Part shown: positions 1 through 7,966 of the stretch, in pieces
Layout: the number at the start of each line of letters is the position of its first letter
Position numbering within the stretch: the first letter of the stretch is position 1
Assembly (NCBI RefSeq): GCF_014384885.1
Contig: NZ_JACRST010000002.1
Span: forward strand, 62,001-126,000
Length of the DNA stretch: 64,000 bases
Direction of reading: 5' to 3'
Source: Ligaoa zhengdingensis
Lineage (GTDB): Bacteria > Bacillota > Clostridia > Oscillospirales > Ruminococcaceae
Translations under genes and position numbers: made by a program
Notes under the pieces: generated by a model
Databases searched by the model: none
What the model was told of the DNA's origin: nothing
The model's input: the letters and a program-made list of their open reading frames with translations, nothing else

Positions 1-203
1 GCTTCGAGGGCTTCGCCCTGGAGCGGAAGATGCACTTCGGCGACCGCATCCGGTTGACCAGCGGCGAGGATATCCGCAACCTGTTCTCTATGACCCCCTA
101 CTACTGGAAAACCTCCGCTGAGGCCGCCGAGCGGCTGTATTCCCTGCCGCAGATCGAACTGGAGATCAGCTTTGAGCTTCAATCATTCATAAAGAAATCA
201 TGA
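1..203 (+). CDS. 23S rRNA (guanine-N1)-methyltransferase, RlmA-like, C-terminal fragment
   Basis: An open frame enters from the left edge and stops with TGA at 201-203, leaving about 66 C-terminal residues. They include a LTSGEDIRNLFSMTPYYWKT-type stretch. The sequence MTPYYWKT resembles the conserved MTPF(Y)xW(K/R)(A/T) segment near the C-terminus of the RlmA/RrmA family of SAM-dependent enzymes, which methylate a guanine in helix 35 of 23S rRNA. The zinc-binding and SAM-binding parts lie outside the window, so catalytic competence cannot be judged. A new promoter follows at once, so this gene probably ends its own transcription unit. No clear terminator hairpin is visible between it and lemA. 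Identification rests on one short motif. Confidence 0.6.
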   Translation, partial: FEGFALERKMHFGDRIRLTSGEDIRNLFSMTPYYWKTSAEAAERLYSLPQIELEISFELQSFIKKS

Positions 204-216
204 TCTTCACAATCTG

Positions 217-247
217 TTGATACTTTTGTGTCTTGTTTTGGTATAAT
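217..247 (+). promoter_or_regulatory. Sigma-A type promoter of lemA
   Basis: TTGATA at 217-222 and a perfect TATAAT at 242-247 are separated by 19 nt, slightly longer than ideal. It lies in the 95-nt gap between the rlmA-like stop codon and the lemA start. Confidence 0.5.
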
Positions 248-298
248 AACGTCAAGCGGTATTTGCAAATACAATGCAATGATATAGGAGGAGTACTT

Positions 299-874
299 AT
301 GAAAAAATTATCCGGAGGCATGATCGCTCTCATCTTCATTGTGGTGGCAGCGCTTCTGCTGGGCGTGTGGGCTGTCTCCAGCTACAACGGCCTGGTGGGC
401 CTGCGCGAAGAGGTGAGCGGCCAGAGCGCCAATATCGAAACCCAGCTGCAGCGCCGGGCCGACCTGATCCCCAATCTGGTCTCTACGGTGAAGGGCTATG
501 CGGCCCATGAAACCGAGATTATGACCGAGCTCGCCGAGGCGCGCTCCGCCCTGGTCGGCGCGGGGAATCTGGCGGAAAAGGCCGAAGCGGACGCCGCCCT
601 TTCGGGCGCGCTCAGCCGCCTGCTCATGGTGGTGGAAAACTACCCCGACCTGAAGGCAGACGCGCAGTTCACCGCCCTGATGGATGAACTTTCCGGAACG
701 GAAAACCGAATCGCCGTGGCCCGCAAGGACTACAACGACGCGGCCAAGACCTACAACAAAAAAATCAAAACCTTCCCCAGCGTCATTTTCGCCAACATGT
801 TCGGTTTTGAAGGCGTGGAATACTTTGAAGCGGCCGCGGGCTCAGAGGCGCCTCCGGCGGTGAGCTTCGATTGA
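299..874 (+). CDS. lemA: LemA family membrane protein
   Basis: LemA-family protein of 191 residues. The ATG at 299 is chosen because AGGAGG lies at 286-291; an upstream in-frame start at 233 falls inside the promoter. Residues 1-28 are a positively charged start (MKKLSGG) plus one membrane segment. The rest is predicted helical, with the family hallmark RRADLIPNLVSTVKGYAAHE and a C-terminal FxxVIFANMFGF segment. The length matches typical LemA proteins (about 185-195). LemA proteins have an extracytoplasmic N-terminus and a cytoplasmic helical bundle; their biochemical role is not settled. The next gene encodes a TPM-domain protein, and the lemA-TPM pair is a recurrent arrangement in Firmicutes, so the two products probably act together at the membrane. 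Confidence 0.93.
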   Translation: MKKLSGGMIALIFIVVAALLLGVWAVSSYNGLVGLREEVSGQSANIETQLQRRADLIPNLVSTVKGYAAHETEIMTELAEARSALVGAGNLAEKAEADAALSGALSRLLMVVENYPDLKADAQFTALMDELSGTENRIAVARKDYNDAAKTYNKKIKTFPSVIFANMFGFEGVEYFEAAAGSEAPPAVSFD

Positions 875-901
875 TGCGCGGCATACTTTGAGGTGTAACA
901 A

Positions 902-1687
902 ATGATGAAATTGTTCCGGCGCGGTGCGGCGCTGGCCCTGGCCGCGATGCTGTGTATCGTCACAGCATTCGCCGCCTATCCCCAGCCGACCGACCGCTTC
1001 TACGTCAACGACTTTGCCGACGTGCTCTCGGCGGATACCGAACAGTATCTGCTGGACAACAGCGCGGCGCTAGAAAAGGCCACAAAGGCGCAGCTTGTGG
1101 TGGTCACAGTCCCCTCGCTCGACGACAGGCCCATCGAGGAATACGGGTTGGAGCTTGGTCGCACCTGGGGGATCGGCGGCGAAGAGGACAACAACGGCGT
1201 TCTCCTGCTGCTCGCCCCCAACGAACGCCAGGTGCGCATTGAGGTGGGTTACGGCTTGGAGGGCGCGCTCAACGATTCCAAAACCGGCCGATTTCTCGAC
1301 CAATACGCGGTGCCCTATTTCCGGGACGACAACTGGGATGAAGGCATTGCCGCTGTCTATTCGGCGCTGCTGGCCGAAATTTACCAGGAGTACGGCCTGG
1401 AGGTTCCCGACTCGGTGCGCCCGGTCGACGCACCGGAGGAGGACGAAGGTTCCGGCAACGGCCTCGTAATCGCCCTGGTGGTGATCGTCCTGGTGATTCT
1501 GCTGGGAAGCGGCGGATTTTTTCCGCGCGGCCCGCGCCCGCCCCGCAGGGGCTTCTACATGGGGCCGTACTTCGGGGGCGGATCTCACTACGGCGGGGGC
1601 TTCCGCGGCGGCGGTTTCGGCGGTGGAGGCGGATTCCGTGGGGGCGGCGGCAGCTTTGGCGGCGGCGGTTCCTCGCGCGGTTTCTAA
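902..1687 (+). CDS. TPM-domain (YgcG-like) secreted/membrane protein with Gly-rich tail
   Basis: Protein of 261 residues starting at the first of two adjacent ATGs, with GAGGTG at 890-895. Residues 1-23 form a signal peptide ending in AFA-AYP. Residues about 30-175 are a TPM domain (formerly DUF477), recognised by YVNDFADVLS near the start, QLVVVTVPSLDD, LELGRTWGIG, NNGVLLLLAPNERQVRIEVGYGLEG and the later DNWDEGI. A single membrane helix (about 188-205) follows. The C-terminus is a Gly/Phe/Arg low-complexity tail ending GGGGSSRGF, typical of the YgcG group. Such proteins are anchored with the TPM domain outside the membrane; some TPM domains bind metal or have phosphatase activity, but that is not shown for this group. 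It follows lemA by 27 nt and is probably co-transcribed with it. Confidence 0.9.
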   Translation: MMKLFRRGAALALAAMLCIVTAFAAYPQPTDRFYVNDFADVLSADTEQYLLDNSAALEKATKAQLVVVTVPSLDDRPIEEYGLELGRTWGIGGEEDNNGVLLLLAPNERQVRIEVGYGLEGALNDSKTGRFLDQYAVPYFRDDNWDEGIAAVYSALLAEIYQEYGLEVPDSVRPVDAPEEDEGSGNGLVIALVVIVLVILLGSGGFFPRGPRPPRRGFYMGPYFGGGSHYGGGFRGGGFGGGGGFRGGGGSFGGGGSSRGF

Positions 1688-1704
1688 CCGATTATAAAAA
1701 CAAA

Positions 1705-1743
1705 AGCAGCCCGGCACAGCGATCGCTGTGTCGGGCTGCTTTT
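1705..1743. terminator. Bidirectional intrinsic terminator between the TPM gene and rnr
   Basis: Near-perfect inverted repeat: arm AGCAGCCCG from 1705, tip around AGCGATCGCT, return arm CGGGCTGCT ending at 1740. T residues follow on the + strand (1741-1743) and an A-rich tract (1696-1705) serves as U-tract on the minus strand. The stop codon of rnr lies just inside the element. Confidence 0.88.
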
Positions 1744-3931
1744 AACTTAGTGCCTCACCGTCATCCCGTTCCAAGGCAAAATCCACCTGGCCCGCGCTCA
1801 CATCGGCGCTCACGACGCGCACCCGCACCGCCATGCCCACCCGATAGCGAACCCCCGAGGCGGTCTCCCGCAGTTCGACTGCTCCGTCGTAATCGTAATT
1901 GCCGGCCGGCAACCGGTCGATGCGCAGCAGTCCCTCCACGGTGTTGGCCAACTCGATGTAGAGGCCGTGACTGGTCGCGGAGGTGATCACACCGTCGAAC
2001 ACCTCGCCGATATGCCGGGCCATATATTCAGCCTTGTAGCAGTCCTCACAGTCCCGCTCGGCGGTCATGGCGCGCAGCTCACGGTTGCTGCTCTGTGCGC
2101 TGGATTCCCGCACGAAGTTTCCATACTTTCGCTTGAGACGATCCGCATCCATGCCCGAAAGCGCGCTGGTGAGAATCCGGTGGATCGACAGATCAGGGTA
2201 ACGCCGGATGGGAGAAGTGAAGTGGCAGTAGTTCTCCAACACCAGGCCAAAGTGGCCCTTGTTCTCCTCGCTGTAGCGCGCCTTAGCCATCGAACGCAGG
2301 ATCTGATTGTTGACCATCAGCTGCAATTCGGTGCCGTTGACTTCATTCAGAATCCTGGCGAGCGCGCCGGACGACGCCTGCCGCCGCAGCTCCCCGCAGT
2401 CGATCCCGACCGCATCCAGCAGGGTACACAGCCCCTCGATTTTTTCAGGGGACGGGCTTTCATGGATGCGGTAGACAAAGGGAAGGGAGCGTTCCATCGC
2501 CAGGGAGGCCGCCGCCTCGTTTGCAGTGAGCATGAACTCCTCGATGATCCCTTCGGACACGCCCGACTGCCGCGCCAGGATCTCCTGCGCGCGCCCGTCC
2601 TCCCCCACCAAAATTTTGGATTCGGTGGAGGTCAGGTTGAGCCCGCCGCGCGCTGAGCGCCGCTTTTGCAGCAGACCGGCGAGCTCGCGCATGGCAAACA
2701 GGGTTTCCACCAAACCGTCGTACTTCTGCATCAGCACCTCATCCTGCTCTCCCGCGAGAATTCGGTTGACCTCGGCGTAGACCCCCTTTACGCGCGACCG
2801 GATGACCGTCTTGTGGAAGCGGTAGTCGGCCAGCTTGCCCTGCGCGTCCAGCGTGAGGAAAGCTGAAAAGGTCAGCCGGTCCTCCCCCGGGTTGAGCGAA
2901 CAGATGCCGTTGGAAAGGGACGGCGGCAGCATCGGCACCACCGAGTTGGCATAGTACACCGAAGTACCCCGCTCGAAGGCCTCGAGATCCAGCGGAGTGT
3001 TTGGCCGCACGTAGTGGCTCACATCGGCGATGTGCACCCCCAGCCTCCAGCTTCCGTCCGGGTCGCGCTCTAGCGATACTGCGTCGTCGATATCCTTGGT
3101 GTCCGCCCCATCGATGGTGAACACCGGTTCGCCCCGCAGGTCGATGCGGTCCTGAAACTGCGGGTCGTCCAGGCCCTTGCGGCTGACGCGGTCGGCAAAT
3201 TGCAGCACCTCATCGGGGAACTGCTTGACGATACCCGCCGCGGCCAAAATCGCCTCGCTGCACGCAGCGGCACTGTCCGCCCTGCCGAACACCTCCATCA
3301 CTTCGGCGCGGTGATCAAAATGGCTCTCACCCCGCCGCACAATGCGCCCGAGCACCTTGTCGCCGTCCCGCGCACCCAGTGCGTCGGCCGGGGACACCTT
3401 GACCGGGATCTTCGACCCGGAATCGGGCATGATTTCACACCGGCCGCCCCGCTTGGTAAACACGCCGCTGAACAGGGCGTCATTCTCATGAACAATGCGT
3501 GCGACTTCGCCCTCGGGCAGCTCGCCATGTCCCGGCCTCCGGCGCACCATCACCTCGTCCCCGGGCATCGCGCCTCTGAGCGCGCGCCCTGGGATGAAGA
3601 TGTCCTGTTCGAGTCCTTCACCACCCGCAAAGCCGAAGCCCTCCTTGACGCTGATAATCCGCGCGGGGATGAGCTCCTGTGCGCCCGCCGCGCGGTAACG
3701 GCCGCGCTTTTCACTGACGGCACCGGCTTTAACCGCCCGGTGCAGCGCCAATAAAAATTCCTCGCGGTATTGGCGCTTCACTTTGAGCCGGTCTCCGAGC
3801 TCGCGCGCGGTAAAACCCTTGCCGGGGTTGCGCTGCAAAACAGCGGCGATCGCCTCGGCATAATCCCTTTTGCCAGCGCCGGTTCGCGGCGCTCCGCTCG
3901 TTTTCTTTGTTTTTTCTCTGTATCTTCCCAT
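1742..3931 (-). CDS. rnr: Ribonuclease R (3'-5' exoribonuclease, RNB family)
   Basis: Protein of 729 residues. The ATG at 3931 (MGRYREKTKK) is preceded by AAAGGA at good spacing; an in-frame ATG at 3970 has no ribosome-binding site and is rejected. Domain order is an N-terminal winged-helix-like segment (about 20-75), cold-shock/OB domains (about 75-230), the RNB catalytic domain (about 240-570) and an S1 domain (about 635-725). The metal-binding Asp cluster is visible as DTKDIDDA at about residue 277. The FTSPIRRYPDL motif of the family is also present. RNase R degrades structured RNA from the 3' end processively and takes part in rRNA quality control and trans-translation. It lies downstream of secG, a common Firmicute arrangement, although a strong terminator separates the two here. 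Confidence 0.96.
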   Translation of the reverse strand: MGRYREKTKKTSGAPRTGAGKRDYAEAIAAVLQRNPGKGFTARELGDRLKVKRQYREEFLLALHRAVKAGAVSEKRGRYRAAGAQELIPARIISVKEGFGFAGGEGLEQDIFIPGRALRGAMPGDEVMVRRRPGHGELPEGEVARIVHENDALFSGVFTKRGGRCEIMPDSGSKIPVKVSPADALGARDGDKVLGRIVRRGESHFDHRAEVMEVFGRADSAAACSEAILAAAGIVKQFPDEVLQFADRVSRKGLDDPQFQDRIDLRGEPVFTIDGADTKDIDDAVSLERDPDGSWRLGVHIADVSHYVRPNTPLDLEAFERGTSVYYANSVVPMLPPSLSNGICSLNPGEDRLTFSAFLTLDAQGKLADYRFHKTVIRSRVKGVYAEVNRILAGEQDEVLMQKYDGLVETLFAMRELAGLLQKRRSARGGLNLTSTESKILVGEDGRAQEILARQSGVSEGIIEEFMLTANEAAASLAMERSLPFVYRIHESPSPEKIEGLCTLLDAVGIDCGELRRQASSGALARILNEVNGTELQLMVNNQILRSMAKARYSEENKGHFGLVLENYCHFTSPIRRYPDLSIHRILTSALSGMDADRLKRKYGNFVRESSAQSSNRELRAMTAERDCEDCYKAEYMARHIGEVFDGVITSATSHGLYIELANTVEGLLRIDRLPAGNYDYDGAVELRETASGVRYRVGMAVRVRVVSADVSAGQVDFALERDDGEALS

Positions 3932-4026
3932 GGATTTCCTTTCCCGGCTCCGCCGGACGCTGCAAAACAATCTTGAATACCGCGGTTCTGCGCCGCTTCA
4001 TCAGATAGTTTGCCCGCTTTTTCACC

Positions 4027-4058
4027 AAAAAAGCCCTGCGCACAAATACGCAGGGCTT
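4027..4058 (-). terminator. Intrinsic terminator downstream of secG
   Basis: On the minus strand, arm AAGCCCTGCG (4058-4049), an 8-nt loop and arm CGCAGGGCTT (4040-4031) are followed by a run of T. Transcription of rnr would need read-through or its own promoter between 3932 and 4026; no convincing promoter was found there. Confidence 0.85.
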
Positions 4059-4078
4059 CTCAGTCATTCATACAAATC

Positions 4079-4330
4079 TTATTTCACATAAACCGAAACA
4101 ATGCATACCGCCAAAGAAATGACGAAGAAAATGATCGCCAGAATCTTGGTCGCCTTGTTGAGCATCGCTTCTTTGGTCTGCGCACGGCCTCTGTTGTAAC
4201 CCATAGAGGACTCCGCACCGCTCACCGCGCTCATGCCGTTGGATTTGGTCTCCTGCATCATCACAATTGCCACAATCAGGATGCAGGCGATTGCCAGAAT
4301 GATTCCGCCCACTATTTCAAATACACTCAT
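4079..4330 (-). CDS. secG: Preprotein translocase subunit SecG
   Basis: Protein of 83 residues. The ATG at 4330 (MSVFEIVGG) is preferred over an in-frame GTG at 4351, because GGAGGT at about 4342-4347 falls inside that longer frame and is correctly placed for 4330. Two membrane helices (about 4-24 and 60-81) flank a polar loop containing the SecG-type segment VMMQETKSNGMSAVSGA. The length is normal for the family. SecG is the small accessory subunit of the SecYEG channel and assists SecA-driven export. It has its own near-consensus promoter and a terminator immediately downstream, so it appears to be largely monocistronic. Confidence 0.94.
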   Translation of the reverse strand: MSVFEIVGGIILAIACILIVAIVMMQETKSNGMSAVSGAESSMGYNRGRAQTKEAMLNKATKILAIIFFVISLAVCIVSVYVK

Positions 4331-4372
4331 GATCTTTTTGCACCTCCGCACTTTTACATGTTAACTTTTACA

Positions 4373-4401
4373 ATTATATCATAATAAAATCTTATTTGCA
4401 A
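4373..4401 (-). promoter_or_regulatory. Promoter of secG
   Basis: Minus strand: TTGCAA (4401-4396), 17-nt spacer, TATAAT (4378-4373). The predicted start is about 40 nt upstream of the secG ATG. Confidence 0.8.
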
Positions 4402-4466
4402 GGATGTTTTCCGCTAATTTTCTGTATATTTGCCCGAATCGCGCGGATAATAAGGATGGTTTTACA

Positions 4467-4584
4467 GAGCAGCCACACCGCGCCACTTTGGTGCACTGTT
4501 GCGTTTGTGAGTTGTCTCCGTGGCTGCGTTTGTAATTCCATCGGCCGGACGGCCCGTGTTTGATGCGGGCTATCCGGTTTTTTC
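4467..4584 (+). other. Unassigned structured intergenic region ending in a + strand terminator (possible small RNA)
   Basis: The gap 4331-4592 has no gene. After the secG promoter it holds an 8-bp stem GCAGCCAC (4469-4476)/GTGGCTGC (4520-4527) enclosing a small hairpin (GCGCC, loop ACTTT, GGTGC). Next comes CCGGA..GCCCG, a 9-nt loop, then CGGGC..TCCGG (4545-4577), followed by six T residues. The T-run is on the + strand, although both flanking genes are on the minus strand. As a 3' hairpin of the topoisomerase operon it would lack a U-tract. No good + strand promoter was found (GATAAT at 4446-4451 lacks a matching -35). Confidence 0.35.
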
Positions 4585-4592
4585 TTTACTGC

Positions 4593-6836
4593 TCACAGGG
4601 TGAGCTGCTCGCCCAGGTCCTCCGGCCGCGGCAGCATTCCAGCTGCGGGCAGGGTTTTGGTGCGGTAGCGGTGCTCGTTCGGCAACGTGCCCGCTTCATA
4701 CGGTGCGGCGCTTGCCAACCGTGCGTTCTTCTTGAGGGTCATCACCGCCACACCCTGGGTGTTTTTGGTGGTCTTGGCCGCGATTGCGCCGGTATGCAGC
4801 AACAGCATCCGGCCTGCGGTCGAGGTGAGCAGGAACTCCCCGTCCTCGCGCACTGCGCAGGCCGCCACCAGCGGCGATTTGTCGCTGTAGGCTGCCAGCA
4901 GCTTTTTGCGCCTGGTCACCGTCTGATAGGCGCTCATCTCCACCTTGGCCACCTTGCCGTTTTCATAAAAGAACAGCAGATAGCCCGCATAGTTGTGGGT
5001 GACCGCCATGTAGACCGCGCGCTCCCCCTCTTCCATGCCCAGCTTGGCCGGGATGTAGTCCCCCAGCACGCTGGCCTTGGTGTCGTCAAAGTCGCAGGCG
5101 CGCGCCTTGTACACCTGACACCGGTCGGAGAAAAACAACAGCTCGGCGGTGTTGGTCTCCTCCACCTGCCTGACGACCGCATCCCCCTCCTTGAGCTTTT
5201 GTTCGCCGCTCATGCGCAGGCTTTGAGGGGTGATCTTTTTAAAATAGCCCTCTGCGGTGAAGAACAGGTTCACCGGATAGTCCGGAATCTCCTCCTCGAT
5301 GGAAACCTTCTCCTCCTCAGCGGTGTAGATGATGAGGCTGCGGCGCGGCTTGCCGTACTTCTTGCCAATGTCGCGCAGCTCGTCCACAATGATCTCATCG
5401 ATCCGCTCGGGGGAGCTCAGGATATCCTCCATGTCCGCGACCTCGCCCTTGAGCTTGTCGATCTCGTCGGTGCGCTTGAGGATGTATTCGCGGTTGAGAT
5501 GGCGCAGCTTGATCTCCGCGACATATTCCGCCTGGGTCTCGTCGATGCCAAACCCGATCATCAGGTTGGGCACCACCTCGGCCTCCTCCTCGGTCTCCCG
5601 CACAATCCGAACCGCCTTGTCGATATCCAACAGGATTTTGGCCAGGCCCTTGAGCAGATGCAGCTTTTCCTTGCGCTTGGTGAGGTCGAAGTACACCCGG
5701 CGCCGGACGCACCCCTCGCGGAAGGCGATCCATTCGCTGAGCAGGCCGCGCACCCCTAAGACGCGCGGGGTGCCCGCGATCAGGACGTTGAAGTTGCAGG
5801 AGAAGCTGTCCTCCAGCGGGGTGAAACGGAACAGCTTGAGCATCAGCTTTTCGGGGTCCGCGCCGCGTTTGAGGTCTATGGTGATCTTGAGGCCGGACAG
5901 GTCGGTCTCATCGCGGATATCCGCGATCTCCTTGAGCTTGGAACCCTTGACCAGCTCGACGATCTTGTCCATAATCGCCTCGATGGTGGTGCTCGGCGGA
6001 ATTTCAGTGATGTCGATGCAGTTGTTCTGCTTATCGTAGGTGTAACGCGCGCGCACCTTCACGCTGCCGCGGCCGGTTTCATAGACCTTTTTCAACTCGT
6101 TCTGGTCGTAGACGACGTAACCGCCGCCCGCAAAGTCGGGCGCGGTCAGGGTGTCCATGATGTTGTGATTCGGGTTTTTGATCAGCGCGATGGTGGTCTC
6201 ACAGATCTCGCCCAAGTTGAACGAACAGATCGAACTCGCCATGCCCACCGCGATGCCCATGTTGGGGTTGACCAGGATGGTGGGGAAGGTCACCGGCAAC
6301 AGGGTGGGCTCCTTGGTGGTGCTGTCATAGTTGTCCACAAAATCGACGGTGTCTTTGTCGATATCGCTGAACATCTCGGTGCAGATCGGGTCGAGCTTGG
6401 CCTCGGTGTAACGCGACGCCGCATAGGCCATGTCGCGCGAATACGCCTTGCCGAAGTTGCCCTTGCTGTCCACATAGGGATGCAGCAACGCCTCGTAGCC
6501 GCGCGACAGGCGCACCATCGTCTCGTAGATGGCCGCGTCGCCGTGCGGGTTGAGGTGCATCGTCTGCCCCACGATGTTGGCCGACTTGGTGCGCGCCCCC
6601 GAGATCAGCCCCATCTTGTGCATGGTGTAGAGCAGCTTTCGATGGGACGGCTTGAACCCGTCGATCTCCGGGATAGCGCGCGACAGGATCACGCTCATCG
6701 CATAGGGCATGTAATTCTTTTCTATCGTCTCGGTGATGGGCTGGTCGAGCACCACACCGGCGTTTTCAATCCGCACGTTCTCCCCCAATTGAGGCCTGTG
6801 GGAAGCGGCGGGCTCCTTCTTCTTTTTCGGTGGCAA
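4593..6836 (-). CDS. Type IIA DNA topoisomerase subunit A (GyrA/ParC-like)
   Basis: Protein of 747 residues with a TTG start at 6836, supported by GAGGGAG eight bases upstream; no in-frame ATG is available. It is the DNA breakage-reunion subunit. The winged-helix CAP region contains AASRYTEAKL with the catalytic tyrosine at residue 143. The tower, coiled coil and a beta-pinwheel-like C-terminus follow. No GyrA box (QRRGGKG type) was found, and the protein is shorter than GyrA (about 800-850), so gyrase-type supercoiling is less likely than decatenation or relaxation. Its partner (7967-9949) lies upstream in the same direction with a threonine aldolase gene between. The pair resembles the extra, non-canonical type II topoisomerase found in many Clostridia beside true gyrase. 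That assignment is inferred from sequence character. Confidence 0.88.
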   Translation of the reverse strand: MPPKKKKEPAASHRPQLGENVRIENAGVVLDQPITETIEKNYMPYAMSVILSRAIPEIDGFKPSHRKLLYTMHKMGLISGARTKSANIVGQTMHLNPHGDAAIYETMVRLSRGYEALLHPYVDSKGNFGKAYSRDMAYAASRYTEAKLDPICTEMFSDIDKDTVDFVDNYDSTTKEPTLLPVTFPTILVNPNMGIAVGMASSICSFNLGEICETTIALIKNPNHNIMDTLTAPDFAGGGYVVYDQNELKKVYETGRGSVKVRARYTYDKQNNCIDITEIPPSTTIEAIMDKIVELVKGSKLKEIADIRDETDLSGLKITIDLKRGADPEKLMLKLFRFTPLEDSFSCNFNVLIAGTPRVLGVRGLLSEWIAFREGCVRRRVYFDLTKRKEKLHLLKGLAKILLDIDKAVRIVRETEEEAEVVPNLMIGFGIDETQAEYVAEIKLRHLNREYILKRTDEIDKLKGEVADMEDILSSPERIDEIIVDELRDIGKKYGKPRRSLIIYTAEEEKVSIEEEIPDYPVNLFFTAEGYFKKITPQSLRMSGEQKLKEGDAVVRQVEETNTAELLFFSDRCQVYKARACDFDDTKASVLGDYIPAKLGMEEGERAVYMAVTHNYAGYLLFFYENGKVAKVEMSAYQTVTRRKKLLAAYSDKSPLVAACAVREDGEFLLTSTAGRMLLLHTGAIAAKTTKNTQGVAVMTLKKNARLASAAPYEAGTLPNEHRYRTKTLPAAGMLPRPEDLGEQLTL

Positions 6837-6872
6837 TCCATCATCTCCCTCGCAGGAAAGTTCCTGTTATCA

Positions 6873-7910
6873 TTAGTTTCCGGCGCACAGCCGGTGCAGC
6901 TCCCCAATCAGGCACCGCACCGCGTCCTCCGGCGTGGCCCAGGAGGTGACGAACCGCACCACGGTGGTCCCGTTGCCGCGCGCCTCCCAGATTTCAAATT
7001 CGTAGTTCTGCTCCAACGCTGTCTTGATGCGGTTGGGCAGGATGGGGAACTGCTGGTTGGTGGGCGAATCGGTCAGCATCGGGATTCCCTCAGCCGCAAA
7101 AGCGCTGCGCAGCAGCATCGCCATGCGGTTGGCGTGGGCGCCGAGCTCCTCATAGAGGCCGCCCTCAAACAGCTCGCTGAACTGCACGCCGAGCAGCCGT
7201 CCCTTGGCCAGCATCCCGCCGCGCTGCTTGATGAAATAGCGAAAGTCCGCACGGATGATGTGGGTGCGCAGCACCACCGCTTCGCCGAACAGCGCGCCGC
7301 ACTTGGTTCCCCCGATCGAGAAGGCGTCGCTCAAACGCGCCAGGTCGGATAGCGTTACGTCGTTACCCTGTGCGGCCAACGCGCACGCGAGGCGCGCGCC
7401 GTCGATGTAGAGCAGCAGGCCGTTGCGGTCGCAGCAGGACCGCAGCGCCTCCAATTCCTTGAGGCTGTATACGGTGCCGATCTCGGTGGACTGGGAGATA
7501 TAGACCAGCTTGGGCTGCACCATGTGCTCGTCGGTGTGGCTATCCACCGCGGCCTGCACCTGCGCCGGGGTGAGCTTGCCGTTTTCCCCCGGCATCGCCA
7601 CCACCTTGTGGCCGGTCGCCTCAATCGCGCCGGTCTCGTGCACATTGACGTGGCCGGTCTGTGCTGCGATCACCGCCTGATGCGGCCGCAGCGCCGCAGC
7701 GATCACAATGGTGTTCGCCTGGGTGCCCCCCACCAGGAAGTGCACGTCCAGGTCCGCGCGGCCGATCGCGCTGCGAATCTTTTCCCGCGCCGCGTCGCAA
7801 TATCCATCCAGCCCATAGCCAACCGTCTGTTCCAGGTTGGTGCGCGCCAGTGCCTCCAATAGGCGGGGATGCGCCCCCTCGCTGTAATCATTCCGAAAGC
7901 TGTATCGCAT
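6873..7910 (-). CDS. Low-specificity L-threonine aldolase (PLP-dependent)
   Basis: Protein of 345 residues with an ATG start at 7910 behind GGAGGGAGAGG. It is a fold-type I PLP enzyme of the beta-eliminating lyase group. Visible features are RNDYSEGAHPRLLEAL at the N-terminus, the GGTQANT cofactor-phosphate segment at 61-67, YIDGARL at 168-174 with the cofactor-contacting Asp, and SIGGTKCGALFGE with the probable Schiff-base lysine at 203. The family cleaves L-threonine or allo-threonine to glycine and acetaldehyde in the cytoplasm. The length fits the family (about 340-350). It lies between two topoisomerase subunit genes with gaps of 56 and 36 nt and no promoter or terminator, so co-transcription is very likely. 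No functional link to DNA topology is apparent. Confidence 0.9.
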   Translation of the reverse strand: MRYSFRNDYSEGAHPRLLEALARTNLEQTVGYGLDGYCDAAREKIRSAIGRADLDVHFLVGGTQANTIVIAAALRPHQAVIAAQTGHVNVHETGAIEATGHKVVAMPGENGKLTPAQVQAAVDSHTDEHMVQPKLVYISQSTEIGTVYSLKELEALRSCCDRNGLLLYIDGARLACALAAQGNDVTLSDLARLSDAFSIGGTKCGALFGEAVVLRTHIIRADFRYFIKQRGGMLAKGRLLGVQFSELFEGGLYEELGAHANRMAMLLRSAFAAEGIPMLTDSPTNQQFPILPNRIKTALEQNYEFEIWEARGNGTTVVRFVTSWATPEDAVRCLIGELHRLCAGN

Positions 7911-7966
7911 TCTGTCCTCTCCCTCCTGCGCGGGCTGTGCCGCGCCCTTCTCTGCAACCCATCCGA

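Noticed and set aside
1530..1685. GGC-rich tandem repeat
   Set aside because: Encodes the Gly-rich tail usual for YgcG-type TPM proteins.
4331..4351. Longer SecG from GTG at 4351
   Set aside because: It would contain the GGAGGT site that correctly serves the ATG at 4330.
6873..7910. Threonine aldolase as a moonlighting topoisomerase partner
   Set aside because: Its catalytic lysine and cofactor motifs are intact and nothing links it to DNA; operon position alone is not evidence.
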